Shown: positions 35,353 through 48,234, numbered from the stretch's first letter. The stretch is 64,000 nt of DNA from Halichondria panicea (GCF_963675165.1 NC_087377.1:13202198-13266197), one strand, 5' to 3'. The notes: generated by a model not told the origin, from the letters alone. Made by a program: numbers and translations.

Positions 35353-36749
35353 ATGACACTAATAGAGATAATAAAGCTCATTAGAGTTCTTCTGATTTGC
35401 TTTCTGGCTGGCTTCAGCATTGGTAAGACTGACTATTCAATTATTGATTTCCTTACATTGACACTGCATGTTTCATAAAGCCCAATATTCAGTGAGTGTG
35501 GATAGACCATGTCCAATGGAAACAGTCACTTTTACCTGCACTGCTAATGGAGATATCTTGATATGGGACCTGCCTGGAAATCGTATCACTGTCCTCACCA
35601 CCTCTGATCCACTAGTAATGCAGTCAGGCTACACTGTGACACTGATTGCACTTGATAACGATACATTAACTTCTACTCTATCAAGAACAGCAGAGAATGG
35701 GATCACTGTGTCCTGTTTGGAGATTGTGTCTACTCTAACCACTATAGGATCTTCAACAATCCGTTTGGCTGGTGAGGTCTTGTCCATTGTCCATTGTCTG
35801 TATGTGTAAAAAATGTATATATAGATCCACCAGGACCACCTTCCGCTGTAAGACATTTTATTTTGAGCAGCTCAGCCAATGAAGTCAGTGTATCTGTACA
35901 GTGGAACCCTCCTACTGAGACTGGTGGTAGAGATGACCCCACTTACACGGTGACCATCTCACCTCCGGCCCAGCTCTTTGCAACTGTCCTCACATCCACC
36001 TCTGTCACTGTGACTGCTCCATACAATGTGGACTACACTGTCAGTGTTGTGGCTACCAACTGTGCTGGGAACAGTACAACTGCTGACTACAACTTTAGGA
36101 TCGGTGAGTCGACATCGTTAAAACAGCAACTATATATATATACTGACTCCCTCTTGTGCAGGTGGCTGTTCTGCGTTGACCAACCTCACGAATGGAGCAT
36201 TTGGACCAGTCTTCAGCAGATTGCCTGGATCAACAGTAACCATCCAGTGTGATGCTGGGTATGTGCCTACTGTTACAATGGTGACATGTGAGGGTACACT
36301 GATGTGGAGTCCAGACCCTGAGGCTATTGAGTGTACATCACTAACCACACCTACTCTCACAACTCGTGAGTTAAGCTCTTGGCTGTATAGTTATGGATAC
36401 ATGAATTGTATTACACAGCCCCTCCAATAAACCACTATCCCCACCACTTGAACCACCTACAGCTGCTCCTTGTAGTAATTGTGCCAGCCTATCTGATGGG
36501 AGTCGATTTGATGCAGCTGTCTCCATCAGCGTGGTTGTCACAGCAATTCTATTCACGATAATAGGATTATTTGTGGGACTCTTGATAATGTATTTGTTCA
36601 TGCATAAGAAGAATGTGTACTCCCCGTCAGCTAAAGAGCGAGCTAACGTAGGACCCACTGTATCAGCTGGTCCTGTTTATGAGGAGGTGTCACCCAAGGA
36701 GGAGATTGAACTAAATACTAACCAGGCGTATGGACCAGTAGGACTGTGA
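35353..36749 (+). CDS. Receptor copy 5: signal peptide, Ig-like, FN3, single CCP, TM, YEEV tail
   Basis: Exons 35353-35422, 35493-35771, 35825-36103, 36162-36365 and 36463-36749, all phase 1 and open. The Ig exon differs from the others around the centre (LIWDLPGNRITVLTTSD). The second CCP exon is deleted: 36418-36462 is a fusion of the first bases of CCP2 (cctccaataaac) with the end of the following intron, leaving a working acceptor for the TM exon. The product therefore has one CCP. The tail has NVYSPSAKER, VYEEV and AYGPVGL. Confidence 0.8.
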
Positions 36750-37059
36750 AACTTTTGGTAATTTTCATCAACAGTTAATGTACATGTAAACAATTAACAC
36801 AATTAATGTAGCACGTACTGCAACTGTTCATTATCAACAACTTAAGAACAATGTAAACAGAGTTGTTGGCATAAGTCATGTAGCTACGTAGCTGTTTCAT
36901 TTTTCCTGGTCTGAAAGGATTGCTTCAGCTGAAAATACGCACCTCGATTAAAGGCCACGTGTATATTCATAATACATGTACATGTAAAAGTGTCTTTGTA
37001 TTCATGATCGATTAATGACATCTGTTAATCCGGAAATTTCATACATTTGGATATAGAGT

Positions 37060-37375
37060 CTGGTCCCGCTCAATTCCGATTAGCGAGGGTCTACTGTATT
37101 AATTTAAAAACAGCTTGTGCGCCTCCCCATGCACTCTCTATAATTATGCAGTAAACGATATTATATTGCCACCTCTAAAGCACTTCTCACGTTCGCAGTT
37201 TTCGCTGATCAAGCATGTACCGCAAACATTTTATACCCACAAAGTTAATGTTGCATGCATGCATGCTGCAGAATAGTTGCTATTCTGCGAAAATTAAATC
37301 CACCAAAACCTTTCTAACGGTCATTCCGCGAAAGTTTATAACCTTAAAATAATACCCACTATATATATACAGTAA
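37060..37375. repeat. pogo-like end plus P3 element fragments
   Basis: 'Cgattagcgagggtctactg' at 37077 is a pogo-like end. From 37190, 'cgcaaacattttataccc', 'gaaaattaaatcc' and 'gcgaaagtttataac' are P3-type words. Non-coding. Confidence 0.45.
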
Positions 37376-37489
37376 ACTAATGTCTAACATGTAACGACAC
37401 AATATATGATTTGACACAGGTACATGCAGTCGTCCTAGGCTTTAAATTGTTGGCCTAAGTCATGTAGATATTATTCAAAGACTCACATT

Positions 37490-38570
37490 GGATTGTGTTG
37501 TTCTGTTCTCCATCTGAAGATCATTCTTCCCAGCAGCTGACAGAGTGAGGTGAGACAGTCCACACCAGCAGACTGCATCAAGGACTGCTCTGTGGGTGTG
37601 TGTGCATGTGTGTGTGTGGGGGGGAGATACATTTAAATGGAGTACATTATTGAAATTGCAACAAATTACACAAACAGAAAGAGTAAACTTGTATGATATT
37701 GTGGCTTCTACAGTCATAATAACTCACCATGCAGTCCATATATAGGAGTCCAGGAACAGCTCTAGGTATCTCTGAACACTCTCACACCCAGCAACTTGGC
37801 AAACACTGGAAACTGTGGACACAGAGGGGGAAAGAGAGAGCAACATTGAACACATGCATTCAAGATAGTGCAGTCATAGCAAATACAAGAAATTAAATGT
37901 TGCGTGGAATCCATTTTGAAAGTTTCTTTACAGTGTCAGCTTTTAAGTACCCTGCTTCAGCGAAGCACTACTGTCTAAGAAATATCAACCCAACACTATC
38001 ACTAAGATATGAAAGCTACTGGAGAGTTACTTTCATATCTTACTGTACTCCGCATCTCACCAGTTAATTTGAGCAGTGTCTCCAAGAGGAGGATGTGCAG
38101 GTCTCCAAGCAGGAGAAGGGAACTGGACAGGAGGGGGAAGGTACAATATAATATACTCTGCCTCAATTTATACACAACGCAACACATTCACAAGCTGTAC
38201 TCAAGTATATCACTATAGTGACCACCACCATGCACATCTATAAAAAGTACTCTTAATTATCACACACATAAAGGTACATGATCAGTACACCTATAATCTA
38301 CACAACTTTACCATAACTTTATCCTATACACCACTACACCCTCAATCACATAGCATATCCACACACATCACACACCCTCACTCTTCTCCTGCGGCTGTCC
38401 CGGCTTGTGATAGTATGGTCCATACATCCTCCTCTCCTCATTTTGGGGGCCAAGGAACCACACGAGTACATCTGCCGATCTGTGTGGGCTGAGTCATCAT
38501 AGATATGATGCACCACCCTAATACAGCCGCTCCATCATTGTCGGACTAGAAGCTGAGGAAGGGGGAGCAG
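37490..38570 (-). pseudogene. Helical-repeat gene, best preserved fragment (four exon-like blocks)
   Basis: On the minus strand, in order: about 38570-38390 (QMYSCGSLAPKMRRGG, with stops upstream); about 38125-38055 (GDLHILLLETLLKLTG followed by a gt donor); about 37830-37737 (QRYLELFLDSYIWTAW); and about 37600-37495 (SLMQSAGVDCLTSLCQLLGR, open, with ag and gt borders). The leucine-rich helical pattern suggests a HEAT/ARM-like protein. I do not recognise the family. Related blocks recur beside several receptor copies. Confidence 0.5.
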
Positions 38571-39424
38571 TTGTTTTAGTTATAGAAGTGCACTAAAAGA
38601 GCAGGTAGAGATTAGAAGACACAAAGAGTGAACACATTCCGGATTAAACCTAACCGGTTCGTGTAAACCGGCCTAATCCGGATTAGCCATGCAACCCACC
38701 TCTGGAGGTGGTTCATATTGTGTCAGAAGCGGATTAGTTGTGAGTAAACACAAAAGGCTAATTCTGAAGGTGTTGTACACGTCTGTGGGTGTTCCTAGAG
38801 TAGCTTCCTATATTAGCCAATGTTTGCGCTAGTGCAATTACATGTATAGTGGTCATTTTTATACCCACTACTCAGAAAAATCTGACCCAGATTCAATTCA
38901 GATTAGACCCAGAGGCGTCGTGTAACGGGGCCGGGGTACAGGAACAGAATTGGATGCTAGAATAACAGGCCTAAGGTGCATTTTAGTTAGAACTGTGGTC
39001 TTTATCTATAAAATTACTTTATGAAAAACACCCTAATTAGGCCAATGTATTTAAGATCTCCTATATCACCGTCAGCTGCATCAGAAAGAGTTTTTTAACC
39101 GATCATTATATAATTTTTTTATAATTCAAGGTTGAGTATTTCATGAACACATTTACACAGCATAATTAGCAGGCATGCTGAAAGAATAGGCAAAACCATG
39201 AGGACGCATAAAAAGAATAGAAAAGGCAACATTTTTAGCAAAGCCTATAAAGAAGGCGGGCCACCAGATGTGGTGTCAGGGTTGGTTCTATCCAGTGGGG
39301 GAGGGGGAGCTTTCCCTCAAATAATTATTCCTAGATAAAACTCTGGCTGTATCAATAAAAATAATTATACGAAAACAGAAAGTGTAATTAAAAGAACCTA
39401 TATGCCACAGGGAATATAAATAAT
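38571..39424. other. Intergenic repeats, no gene seen
   Basis: Around 38640-38960 are inverted words such as 'taatccggattag' and 'ccggattaaac', suggesting an eroded TIR element. The remainder is AT-rich and featureless. Confidence 0.4.
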
Positions 39425-39835
39425 AGTTATAGACTGAGTCCAAGGTCTCTATGGGGTTTTGAGACCTGAAGGCCCGGGGCTGTAGCATCTCGAGCGTAGC
39501 GAGGGTGCTACTAAGGGCCTGAGGGTCTCAAAACTCCATAGTGACCATTGACGAGGCCTATAACTGGTTTAGAATAGTGCTAAGCAAGCTAGGCTATATT
39601 AACACAAAGAAGACTCTGAAACCAAGAGTTTCTACAAGCCTCAAGCAACGTTAAAGCTTTGCTCTGGCTAGTCTACATAAAAAAACTCACGATGAAGGCA
39701 GTTTCTGTTTCTTGAGAATCACGCATTGCAAATAAAAAGTTGCTATTGTCATAGTAGTTAGCTCTGCACTAGAGCACTAGCTATTGTAGCTGCAAGAGAG
39801 AGATAAAAGCTGCAAAGCGGCACTGCAGAACGCAA
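39425..39835. repeat. P2-like palindrome followed by dispersed repeat R
   Basis: 39425-39555 is an imperfect palindrome ('tatggggttttgagacct' / 'tctcaaaactccatag') around 'ctcgagcgtagcgagg'. From 39590 follows an inverted R copy ('ttagctctgcactagagc', 'ttgtagctgcaagagag'). Confidence 0.55.
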
Positions 39836-40154
39836 AACTTTAAAAAAAATTAATTTTTAATGATGCACTGTATCATCGTTACTATGACTTCAACATAAAC
39901 TGTGTGATGTTGCCATGTTCCATACAAGTTAATCTTGACATCATCTTGCCTGTAGGCATAATCAGTATAATAGACCTACTTAGAAGACCTCAGGTCCATA
40001 AGTGAAATAATGGACCTCTCAGTGACCTATCAGATTGCAGTATTACTACAAGCATTTTCTAAAGGAAGTAAACAGACTAAACAAGGAGGTTGTCTAGTCA
40101 GCAATAACATTGAAATGCAACCTTCTATTAAACTGTCAAGAAATAATTCAGATT

Positions 40155-43100
40155 ATGTTAGAAATATTAAAACTCATTAGAGTTCTTCTAATTTGCTTTC
40201 TGCCTGGCTTCAGCACTGGTAAGACTGACTATTCAATTATAGCTGGATTTGCTTACATTGAACACTGCGTTTTGTAAAGCACAATATTCAGTGAGTGTGG
40301 AGAGACCATGTCCAATGGAAACAGTCACTTTCACTTGCACTGCTGCTGGAGATTCCTTGAGATGGATACCATCAGATACCTCAGCTCCCATCACCGTTCG
40401 CAACACCATTGATCTCAATGTACCGCTAATGCAATCAGGTTACACTGTGAAACTAACTGCATTCAATGACACTAGTTTAACCTCTACTCTATCAAGAACA
40501 GCAGAGAATGGGATCACTGTGTCCTGTGTGGAGTTTGTGCCTGTAAGTACTATAAGGTCTTCAACAGTGCAATTGGTTGGTGAGTTGCAGTGAATTAGTG
40601 TTTCGTCCATAATTGTCAAAATTTAATGGTTACAAAATTATAGAACCACCAGGACCACCTTCCACCATCAGACACTTCACTTCGAGTATCTTAGCCAATG
40701 AAGTCAGTGTGACTATTGGTTGGGACCCTCCTACTGAAACTGGTGGTAGAGATGACCTCACCTACACAGTATCCATCTCACCTCCGGCCCACCTATCTGC
40801 TACTGTCCTCACATCCACCTCTGTCACTGTAACTGCGCAATATAATGTGGACTACACTATCAGTGTTGTGGCTACCAACTGTGCTGGGAACAGTACGACC
40901 GCTGAGTACAGTTTTAGGATTGGTAAGTATATTTTTTTACACAAAGTGTCAAATCCTTCTCAGGCAACTGTCCTGTGTTGACCAACCCCATGAATGGAGC
41001 CTTCGGACCTGTCTCAGGCAGATTGCCAGGATCCACAGCAACCATCCAGTGTGACGCTGGATATGTGTCTGCTGTTACGATGGTGACATGTGAGGGTACA
41101 CTGATGTGGAGTCCAGACCCTGAGGCTATTGAGTGTACATCACTAATTATAACCACACCTACTCCCACAACTCGTGAGTTTAAGCTCTTGGCTATATATT
41201 AGTAAAACCAGTAGGTTTTACATAGGATTGGCAGTGGGTTTGCCTGTGTTTAGCAATATTTCAATTATTTTGACTCATGTTCAAACTGTTCTATCTCTGC
41301 AGGGAAAGGCCACATCAAGAAACTGGCTGAACAGATAGTTTATTTAGCCTTTTCTCTCTTTGTATCTCTCATTTCATAATCCATAAACATTTTAATGAAT
41401 GAATATTTTCATTTTAAAAATTGCACTATTTCGACGTTTCACCGCTCTTTGTCTGACTGACTAAGTAAGTAAGTAAGTAAGTAAGTGAGTAAGTAAGTAA
41501 GTAAGTTTCTTGCCCAGCATTTACTCCAAGTACAGCCATCTCCAGGACATTCTGCACAGGGTTTCCAAACGACTACAACCTGGATTACAAAGCGCTTCTT
41601 CAGATTTGCGATTGCTTCCACAAGGCAGATGACCTCTCAGTCTCTATTTCTCTTACCTAGACAATTCCGCCATCTTTAATGACTCAGCAATTACGTTGTG
41701 GCCAATAATAATAGATAGGCGTGGCTAAAAAACCGTGTGCCTAAAATCAGTGCAGCAGTGCTTTTCCAGAGCCTGAGGTGTTCCTTTTCTTCACACTGTT
41801 CAGCTCTAGCTCCCTTTCTCTGACAGGCATGCTATATGCACTGGCTAGATATCATGCTCTTAAAATGGCTGTCATTTAATACTGATTCGCAAATTCAACA
41901 TAATTATCAAGCAATAAATTATTACTCATTATACTATAATTATTAGTCCAGAGATATTCGAGAAGATATCTGATTAGTCCTGTCTTCTCTTCTTGTACTG
42001 CCTCTTGACGTTCCACTTATGCATGTCATGATACGTAAACTGTACTGAAAAAGAAAGGGAATCCGACTAGAAAAACATTTGCAATGTGAAAAATTGCTAG
42101 GATTGGCCAGGGGAACCACAAAAAAGCGTGGGAACAAGAAATCAGACGAGAGCATAACTCCAATCCGTTACAACGTCATGAACATGTACAATACATAGTA
42201 TATTAAATAATAGACTGTGTTCCAGATCCACCTATCAGCTTCCATCCACCACATCATTCCATGCAGTCACCAGTACGGTCCGTGCATGTTACTACGCATG
42301 GATGGACTGTGTGTACCTGTGCTCAACACTGCATGTATTAGGAACATCAATTCATCACAAATCATCATGATAATGTGCCCCACATTCTTATAATAAATAT
42401 ATATAGGGATTGGTCATCACTCCACCAGTAAAAATTGCGTGGCATATTGGCTGGGAAAACATGGGAAAACTACCAGTATACATGTGATTGACGTTGTAAC
42501 GGATTGGAGTTATGCTCTCGTCTGATTTCTTGTTCCCACGCTTTTTTGTGGTTCCCCTGGCCAATCCTAGCAATTTTTCACATTGCAAATGTTTTTCTAG
42601 TCGGATTTACCTTGTGTGTGCATGCGCAGCAAGCAGCATGCAGGGTAGAGTGATTGGTGTATGTCGGTTTGTGAAAAATAAGCTGTTTGAGCGAACTAGA
42701 CACTTTCATAGACTGCTTTATGCTAATGAGACAGTGGTTGAAAAATAATAGGCTAATTAATTTTAGGCGATCTTCGAAGATGAGAAAAAAACACTGTTTT
42801 CTAATCGATGCTTTATAGATTCACGATCATTCCTGATTCACGATCATTCCCCATAATGTTAAGGTGGTTATGGTAAAAGTTATTGTATCTGTTTTGCTGC
42901 TGTGCGATGAAGCTCATTGCATAGGGTGAATGCTCTACAGAGCATCTTGTTATGGAAATTAATACTTTAACAGTATGTTATTTACACAGCTCCAATGAAC
43001 TGCACGGCTCCACAAGTGTATTCATTATTTGAAGTAATCATGCTTCTATATACACACCTTGAACCACTTATACAGCTGTTCTGCACAATTGCGCCAGCCT

Positions 43101-43359
43101 ATCTGATGGGAGTCGATTTGATGCAGCTGTCTCCATCAGTGTGGTTGTCACGGCAGTTCTATTCACAATTATTGGATTGTTGATGGGACTCTTGATAATG
43201 TATTTGTTCATGCGTAAGAAGAATGTGTACTCCCCGTCAGCTAAAGAGCAAGCTAACGTAGGACCCACTGTACCAGCTGGTCCCGTTTATGAGGAGGTGT
43301 CACCCAAAGAGAAGATTGAACTGAACACTAACCAGGCGTATGGACCAGTAGGACTGTGA
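40155..43359 (+). CDS. Receptor copy 6: signal peptide, Ig-like, FN3, CCP, then TM exon 1.9 kb away; CCP2 lost
   Basis: Exons 40155-40218 (MLEILKLIRVLLICFLPG), 40292-40579, 40644-40922 and 40964-41173 are open and in phase 1. The next usable exon is the TM/tail exon 43076-43359, complete with NVYSPSAKEQ, VYEEV and AYGPVGL. Between them, 41200-42600 is inserted sequence, and 42640-42985 is a second copy of the family's upstream block followed by only the first ~30 bp of a CCP2 exon. So 42640-43359 is probably the end of a separate truncated copy like that at 48.2 kb, fused here by deletion. If the long intron is spliced, a one-CCP receptor results; otherwise both halves are partial. Confidence 0.6.
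41460..41506. repeat. TAAG tetranucleotide tract
   Basis: About ten AAGT units with one interruption. The adjoining 41510-41640 has no recognised identity. Confidence 0.8.
42060..42607. mobile_element. Foldback element with essentially identical 119-bp inverted arms
   Basis: The arm 42060-42178 starts AATCCGACTAGAAAAACATT and is repeated inverted at 42489-42607. I see no mismatch between the arms, so insertion or arm homogenisation is recent. The 310-bp loop has no gene, and no clear target duplication is visible. Confidence 0.85.
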
Positions 43360-43587
43360 AACTTCTGGTAATTTTCATCAACAGTTAATATCAACAACTT
43401 AAGAACAATGTAAACAATAACATCTGTTCATTAAAAAGCCACTACATGTTTTATATCAAAGAAATAAATTCAAAGAAACTATAATAATTATGAAACTATG
43501 CAGTTTAATATAATTTATATACCTGCAGCCAATAATTATGTAAATGATAAAAGCATGTGGCATAAAGTTAAAACAATTAGGCAGCTG

Positions 43588-43745
43588 TTATAACAGACAC
43601 TGTTTAGTGTCTACGATGGGGTTTTAGAAGCCTCAGAATCCTAAAGGCACTGCCTGAGTGCAGTAAGGGTGGTACAATTACAAGTGCCTGGGGTGTTTCC
43701 TATGGACACCAACAAAAGTGTGTCAAACTCATTTAGATACTAGTA
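43588..43745. mobile_element. P2 palindromic element
   Basis: 'Cagacactgtttagtgtcta' to 'gtgtcaaactcatttagata'. It is orthologous in position to 28716-28880 relative to the receptor tail. Confidence 0.6.
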
Positions 43746-44429
43746 TGCGTGCGCAATCTCTCTACATGGCTTCTATAGAAACTGTGATAAAAGCAAGCAT
43801 AAAGTAAAAGCTGTGAACGGTATGTCAAACCTTCAAAGAAACTCCACACAATCTCAACATGCAACTTTTAAAACTGCCACTCCCACTCTCTATATGTAGT
43901 ACACGGTTACCACCTCTGAAGTACTTCACACATATAAAAGTTAGACACTGTTTTGGAGGTGTCTATGTATACTTAAGAACAATGTAAACAATAACGTTAT
44001 TCATTAAAAAGCCACTACACATGTTTTGTATGAAGTTATATAACTGGTTAAACCCTCGGCTGGTGACATGATTATAAAGAAACCAAATAAAAATTATGCA
44101 GTGCATGTACATGTAGTGATGTATGACTGGGCTATCTAGCACAGCAACTCAGGAGACTGGAGGCTTTTATATAAACCATGATAAAAGCAAGCATAAAGTA
44201 AAAGCTGTGAATGCTATGTCAAACTAAAGACACTCCACACAATCTCAACATGCAACATTAAAACAGCATTTATCTACCACAACGTCTATAAAAACACGCA
44301 CCCTTATCACGAACACCTTGTACATGTACATAATTATAAGCTAGCATACCTTTATCCCATACCCCACTACACCATAAAGCTCCACACATCGTCATGGAAA
44401 CACTACAACAGTACACTCACCAGTCGTCC

Positions 44430-45000
44430 TACGTGCGGTCTCAGACAATCCTTCACCTGTGTGTGTGTGTGGGTGGATGTGGGGGTGGGTTGAATTGTTG
44501 AGCTGTAATGTGTAAACATAATTATGTGTGCTACTGAACACATGATATCGAACTTTAGAGGATATAGATTACACAGGCACCATTATCACATGACCACCCA
44601 CTCACCTTAGTGCCTAGCTCTGCAGTACAGATGCAGGCTGCCTGGCTATGGGATATGTAGAAGTCCAACCGCACACATCACATGAACATCACAATAAGAT
44701 TGAGCTGCTTCGGATAACAACACGCCCGATATGTGAATGCATCTTGAGGTAGTTCATTCCGGATTCTAACCACACGATCCATGAGGCACTCAAAGTAATG
44801 ATAGCACATTCAGTCAAAATCTACACTTTAATGGCCAAAGATTTCACTGCATGCAAAAATCCCATCACCCCACTCACTACTTTGTGGATATGCTGCTCTA
44901 GTACCAGCTGCAGTCCCCTGGTCTGTGTGACCACCCTCCAGGTCTTCTGAGAGTATAGCCTCACACTCTCAGTACCTGAGGGGGAGGGAGAGATAGTGAA
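44430..45000 (-). pseudogene. Helical-repeat gene fragments (minus strand)
   Basis: About 44984-44886 is open with ag/gt borders and encodes TESVRLYSQKTWRVVTQTRG plus LQLVLEQHIHK. About 44455-44425 reads VKDCLRPHVGR, matching VNKDCQRLYTWDER at 34.8 kb. This is part of the same unidentified duplicated gene. Confidence 0.45.
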
Positions 45001-45197
45001 ATACAGTGGAACAATGAACAAAGAACCTTTAGAGAAAAGGGACACACTGTAATATGCTTCCGTGTCGTAAATATCAATAAACAATAGACAGTACAAAATC
45101 ATTCAACCAATAATTATACGTTTTGTACTAATATATAGGGTGGGTAGATTTGGTTATATATTTATTACACAAAAGTCATGTAAGACACCTATATAGT

Positions 45198-45600
45198 GAT
45201 GTTGGTGTGTACACAACAATGAGCTGTTTAGACACTTTCATGGACTGCTTTAACAGCTAATGAGACGGAGGTTGAAAAATAATAGGTTGAAACTTGTAGG
45301 CGATTTTCGAAGGCAACAAAAACTACTGTTTCTAATGATTCACGATCATTCCCCATATTGATGTTATAATAATTAAGTCATTACAGTAAAAAATTATTGT
45401 CTCCGTTTTGCCGCTGTGTGTGCAACGAAGCTCAACGCACTAGGTGAATGCTCTATCATATTGTTATAATTATATTGTCTACGAAAACTGGAAGTGTAAT
45501 TAAAAAAGCTATGAATAAATTACCATAAAGGAAGTAAACAAGGTGGTTGTGTAGTCAGCAATCACATTGAAACCTTCTCACTGTCAAGAAATAATTAGAG
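45198..45600 (+). promoter_or_regulatory. Conserved upstream block, receptor copy 7
   Basis: It begins with a single minisatellite unit ('tgatgttggtgtgtacac') then 'atgagctgtttagacacttt' and 'ggcgattttcgaaggcaaca', ending at the start codon. It keeps most of the 26.5-kb block. Confidence 0.5.
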
Positions 45601-47193
45601 ATGACACTAATAGAGATAATAAAGCTCATTAGAGTTCTCCTGATTTGCTTTCTGGCTGGCTTCAGCACTGGTAAGACTGACCATTCAATTATAGATTTCC
45701 TTACATTGCTGCATGTTTCGTAAAGCCCAATATTCAGTGAGTGTTGAGAGACCATGTCCAATGGAAACAGTCACTTTCACCTGCACTGCTCCTGGAGATT
45801 CTTTGAGATGGGTACTGTCAGATGTTACTCCCATCGATATCCTCTCCACCTTGGGCCTCAATGTTCCAGTAATGCAATCAGGTTACACCGTGACACTAAT
45901 TGCATTCAACGACACTACATTAACATCTACTCTGTCAAGAACAGCAGAGAATGGGATCACTGTGTCCTGTGTGGACCTGCCTACAACAACTATAGGATCT
46001 TCAATGATCCAATTGGTTGGTGAGTTGCAATAAGTGCCTCGTCCGTTATCTCACAATAAGTTACATATAGATCTACCAGGATCACCTTCCACCATAAAAC
46101 ACTCCACTCAGAGCAGCTCAGCCAATGAATTCAGTGTATCTGTACAGTGGGACCCACCTACTGAGACTGGTGGTAGAGATGACCTCACCTACACAGTGAC
46201 CGTATCACCTCCGGCCCAGCTCTCTGCTACTGTCCTCACATCTACCTCTGTCACCGTGACTGCTCAATACAATGTGAACTACACTGTCGGTGTTGTGGCT
46301 ACCAATTGTGCTGGGAACAGTACGACAGCTGACTACAACTTTAGGATTGGTGAGTATTATTAATTTGACACAAATTGTCAACTCCTTCTCAGGTAACTGT
46401 CCTGTGTTGACCAACCCCATGAATGGAGCCTTCGGACCAGTCTTTAGCAGATTATCAGGATCCACAGTAACCATCCAGTGTGACGCTGGGTATGTATCTG
46501 CTGTTACAATGGTGACATGTGAGAGTACACTGATGTGGAGTCCAGACCCGGAGGCTATTGAGTGTACATTACTAACCACACCTACTCCCACAACTCGTGA
46601 GTTAAGCTTTTGGTTGTAGGAAATTAATACAAAATATCTATGTTAATCATTACACAGCTCCTCCAATAAACTGCACAGCTTCACTACCCTCACCAAGGAA
46701 TGGCATTATCAGTGATCATTCAGTACCAGCTATTCCCGGTACACAAGTTACCCTCCAGTGTGACGATGAACTGTTCCCTGAGGGAATAATGGCTGCTACC
46801 TGTCTAGCTACAGGAAAGTGGGACGAGGAGATCATCTGCAGAGGCAAGTGTATTCATTACAATGAATACACTTGCTTGTAATAATACTTATCTCTTGAAC
46901 AACCTACAGCTGCTCCTTTTAGTTGTGCCAGCCTATCTGATGGGAGTCGATTTGATGCAGCTGTCTCCATCGGCGTTGTTGTCACAGCAGTTGCGTTCAC
47001 AATCATTGGATTGTTGATAGGACTCTTGATTATGTATTTGCTCATGCGTAAGAAGGCAGTGTACTCCCCAGCAGCTAAAGGACAAGCTAATGTAGGACCC
47101 ACTGCATCAGCTGGTCCTGTTTATGAGGAGGTGTCACTCAAAGAAGAGATTGAACTGAATACTAACCAGGCGTATGGACCAGTAGGACAGTGA
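45601..47193 (+). CDS. Receptor copy 7, reference copy: signal peptide, Ig-like, FN3, two CCPs, TM, YEEV tail
   Basis: Exons 45601-45670, 45738-46019, 46071-46349, 46393-46596, 46658-46843 and 46910-47193. All junctions are phase 1 with no stop. The signal peptide is MTLIEIIKLIRVLLICFLAG. The Ig-like exon has FTCTAPGDSLRW and ITVSCVD. FN3 has VQWDPPTETGGRDD and NCAGNSTTADYNFRIG. CCP1 has NCPVLTNPMNGAFG and TIQCDAGYVSAVTMVTC. CCP2 has NCTASLPSPRNG and LQCDDELF. An ectodomain stalk (CASLSDGSRFDAAVS) precedes the TM helix and MRKK. The tail has VYSPAAKGQ, VYEEV and AYGPVGQ. Intron 5 has a GC donor (agag|gcaagt); reading through it stops after GKCIHYNEYTCL. Symmetric phase-1 exons would allow domain skipping without frame loss. 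Confidence 0.88.
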
Positions 47194-47304
47194 AACTTCT
47201 GTTAATGTGCATGCTCGTGAACGATTTTAACAACTGTAAACAGCAACATCTGTTCATTAAAAGCCACTACATCTTTTGTATTAAAAAAGAAGCTATATTA
47301 AACG

Positions 47305-47840
47305 AATGGTGCGCTGTGCTAATGCCTCTCGCCATGTTTAGCTTCGCTCAATTAAGGTATTAGAGTGTTATAATTATGTCATATAACACTCAAATACAAA
47401 GTATACTAATACCTCTTCTATGATCATAATTATAATACGATTATATAGAAGAGGTATTTGTATGCTTTGGATACTGTTAAGTTATTATTATGCCTCGGTG
47501 TGTATGTGCAAGCAAGGTATACGGCAGTGTGTGTTTGTATGTGTGCATGTGTGTATGTAGACTGCTACAGCTGCTCAAAGATCAATAAGCTGCAAGTAAG
47601 AGTTTCTATAGGGTTCTAGTAATGTTTTCATGGATTCTGATTCGTGGATTTCCAAAATAATGCTTCGTTCTCGAATTATGCCTAATTTTGGAATGCCATT
47701 GCAGCCTTTCAGAAGAGTGCATATGTAGCAAAAGTTGTCCATGGAGTGTTGCTACTCAGTAGTTAGCTCTGTACTAGAACGCTAGCTATTGGTAGCTGCA
47801 AGAGTGAGAAGAGAGCTGCAAGGCTCTATACACTGATGCA
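47305..47840 (-). repeat. Dispersed repeat R, inverted, plus shared 3' repeat
   Basis: 47305-47370 has 'gctaatgcctctcgccatgt', shared with 15555 (inverted) and 50065. 47488-47840 is an R copy starting 'ttatgcctcggtgtgtatgt' and ending 'gagaagagagctgcaagg', the inverse of 11478-11815. Confidence 0.65.
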
Positions 47841-48234
47841 GCAGCCATAAACTTTGTCCTTTTAGCATCCTCTTTAGCAACAATCATGATCGATCATTTC
47901 GATCCCACTCTAGATGCAAAAATATTCATCATGATAATCATATCATGTGTGTATTAGCAATATCAGCTAGTAGCTTTATGTTGGCACATCCACCGAGGCA
48001 TCAGCACCCGCGGTGTTTTCATTATTGTTTGCAATTGTTGACAATGAATCCACACACAGTCAATAGAAGAGGAGCTTAATGGCAACAGAAATCTATTATC
48101 TGATGGCTTGGTAAACTAGAGCACTAATTTAAAAGTGCTAACCCTCAGCTGTCGACATGAATCTATACAAACTTGAAGCGTGTTACACAATAAATGCAGA
48201 TGTATAATGTGTATATGTGTGTACATGCATGGAC

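Noticed and set aside
41943-42748. Two ORFs sharing MLSSDFLFPRFFVVPLANPS
   Set aside because: Both are the same 119-bp inverted arm read from either side; the similarity is due to the foldback structure, not a gene family.
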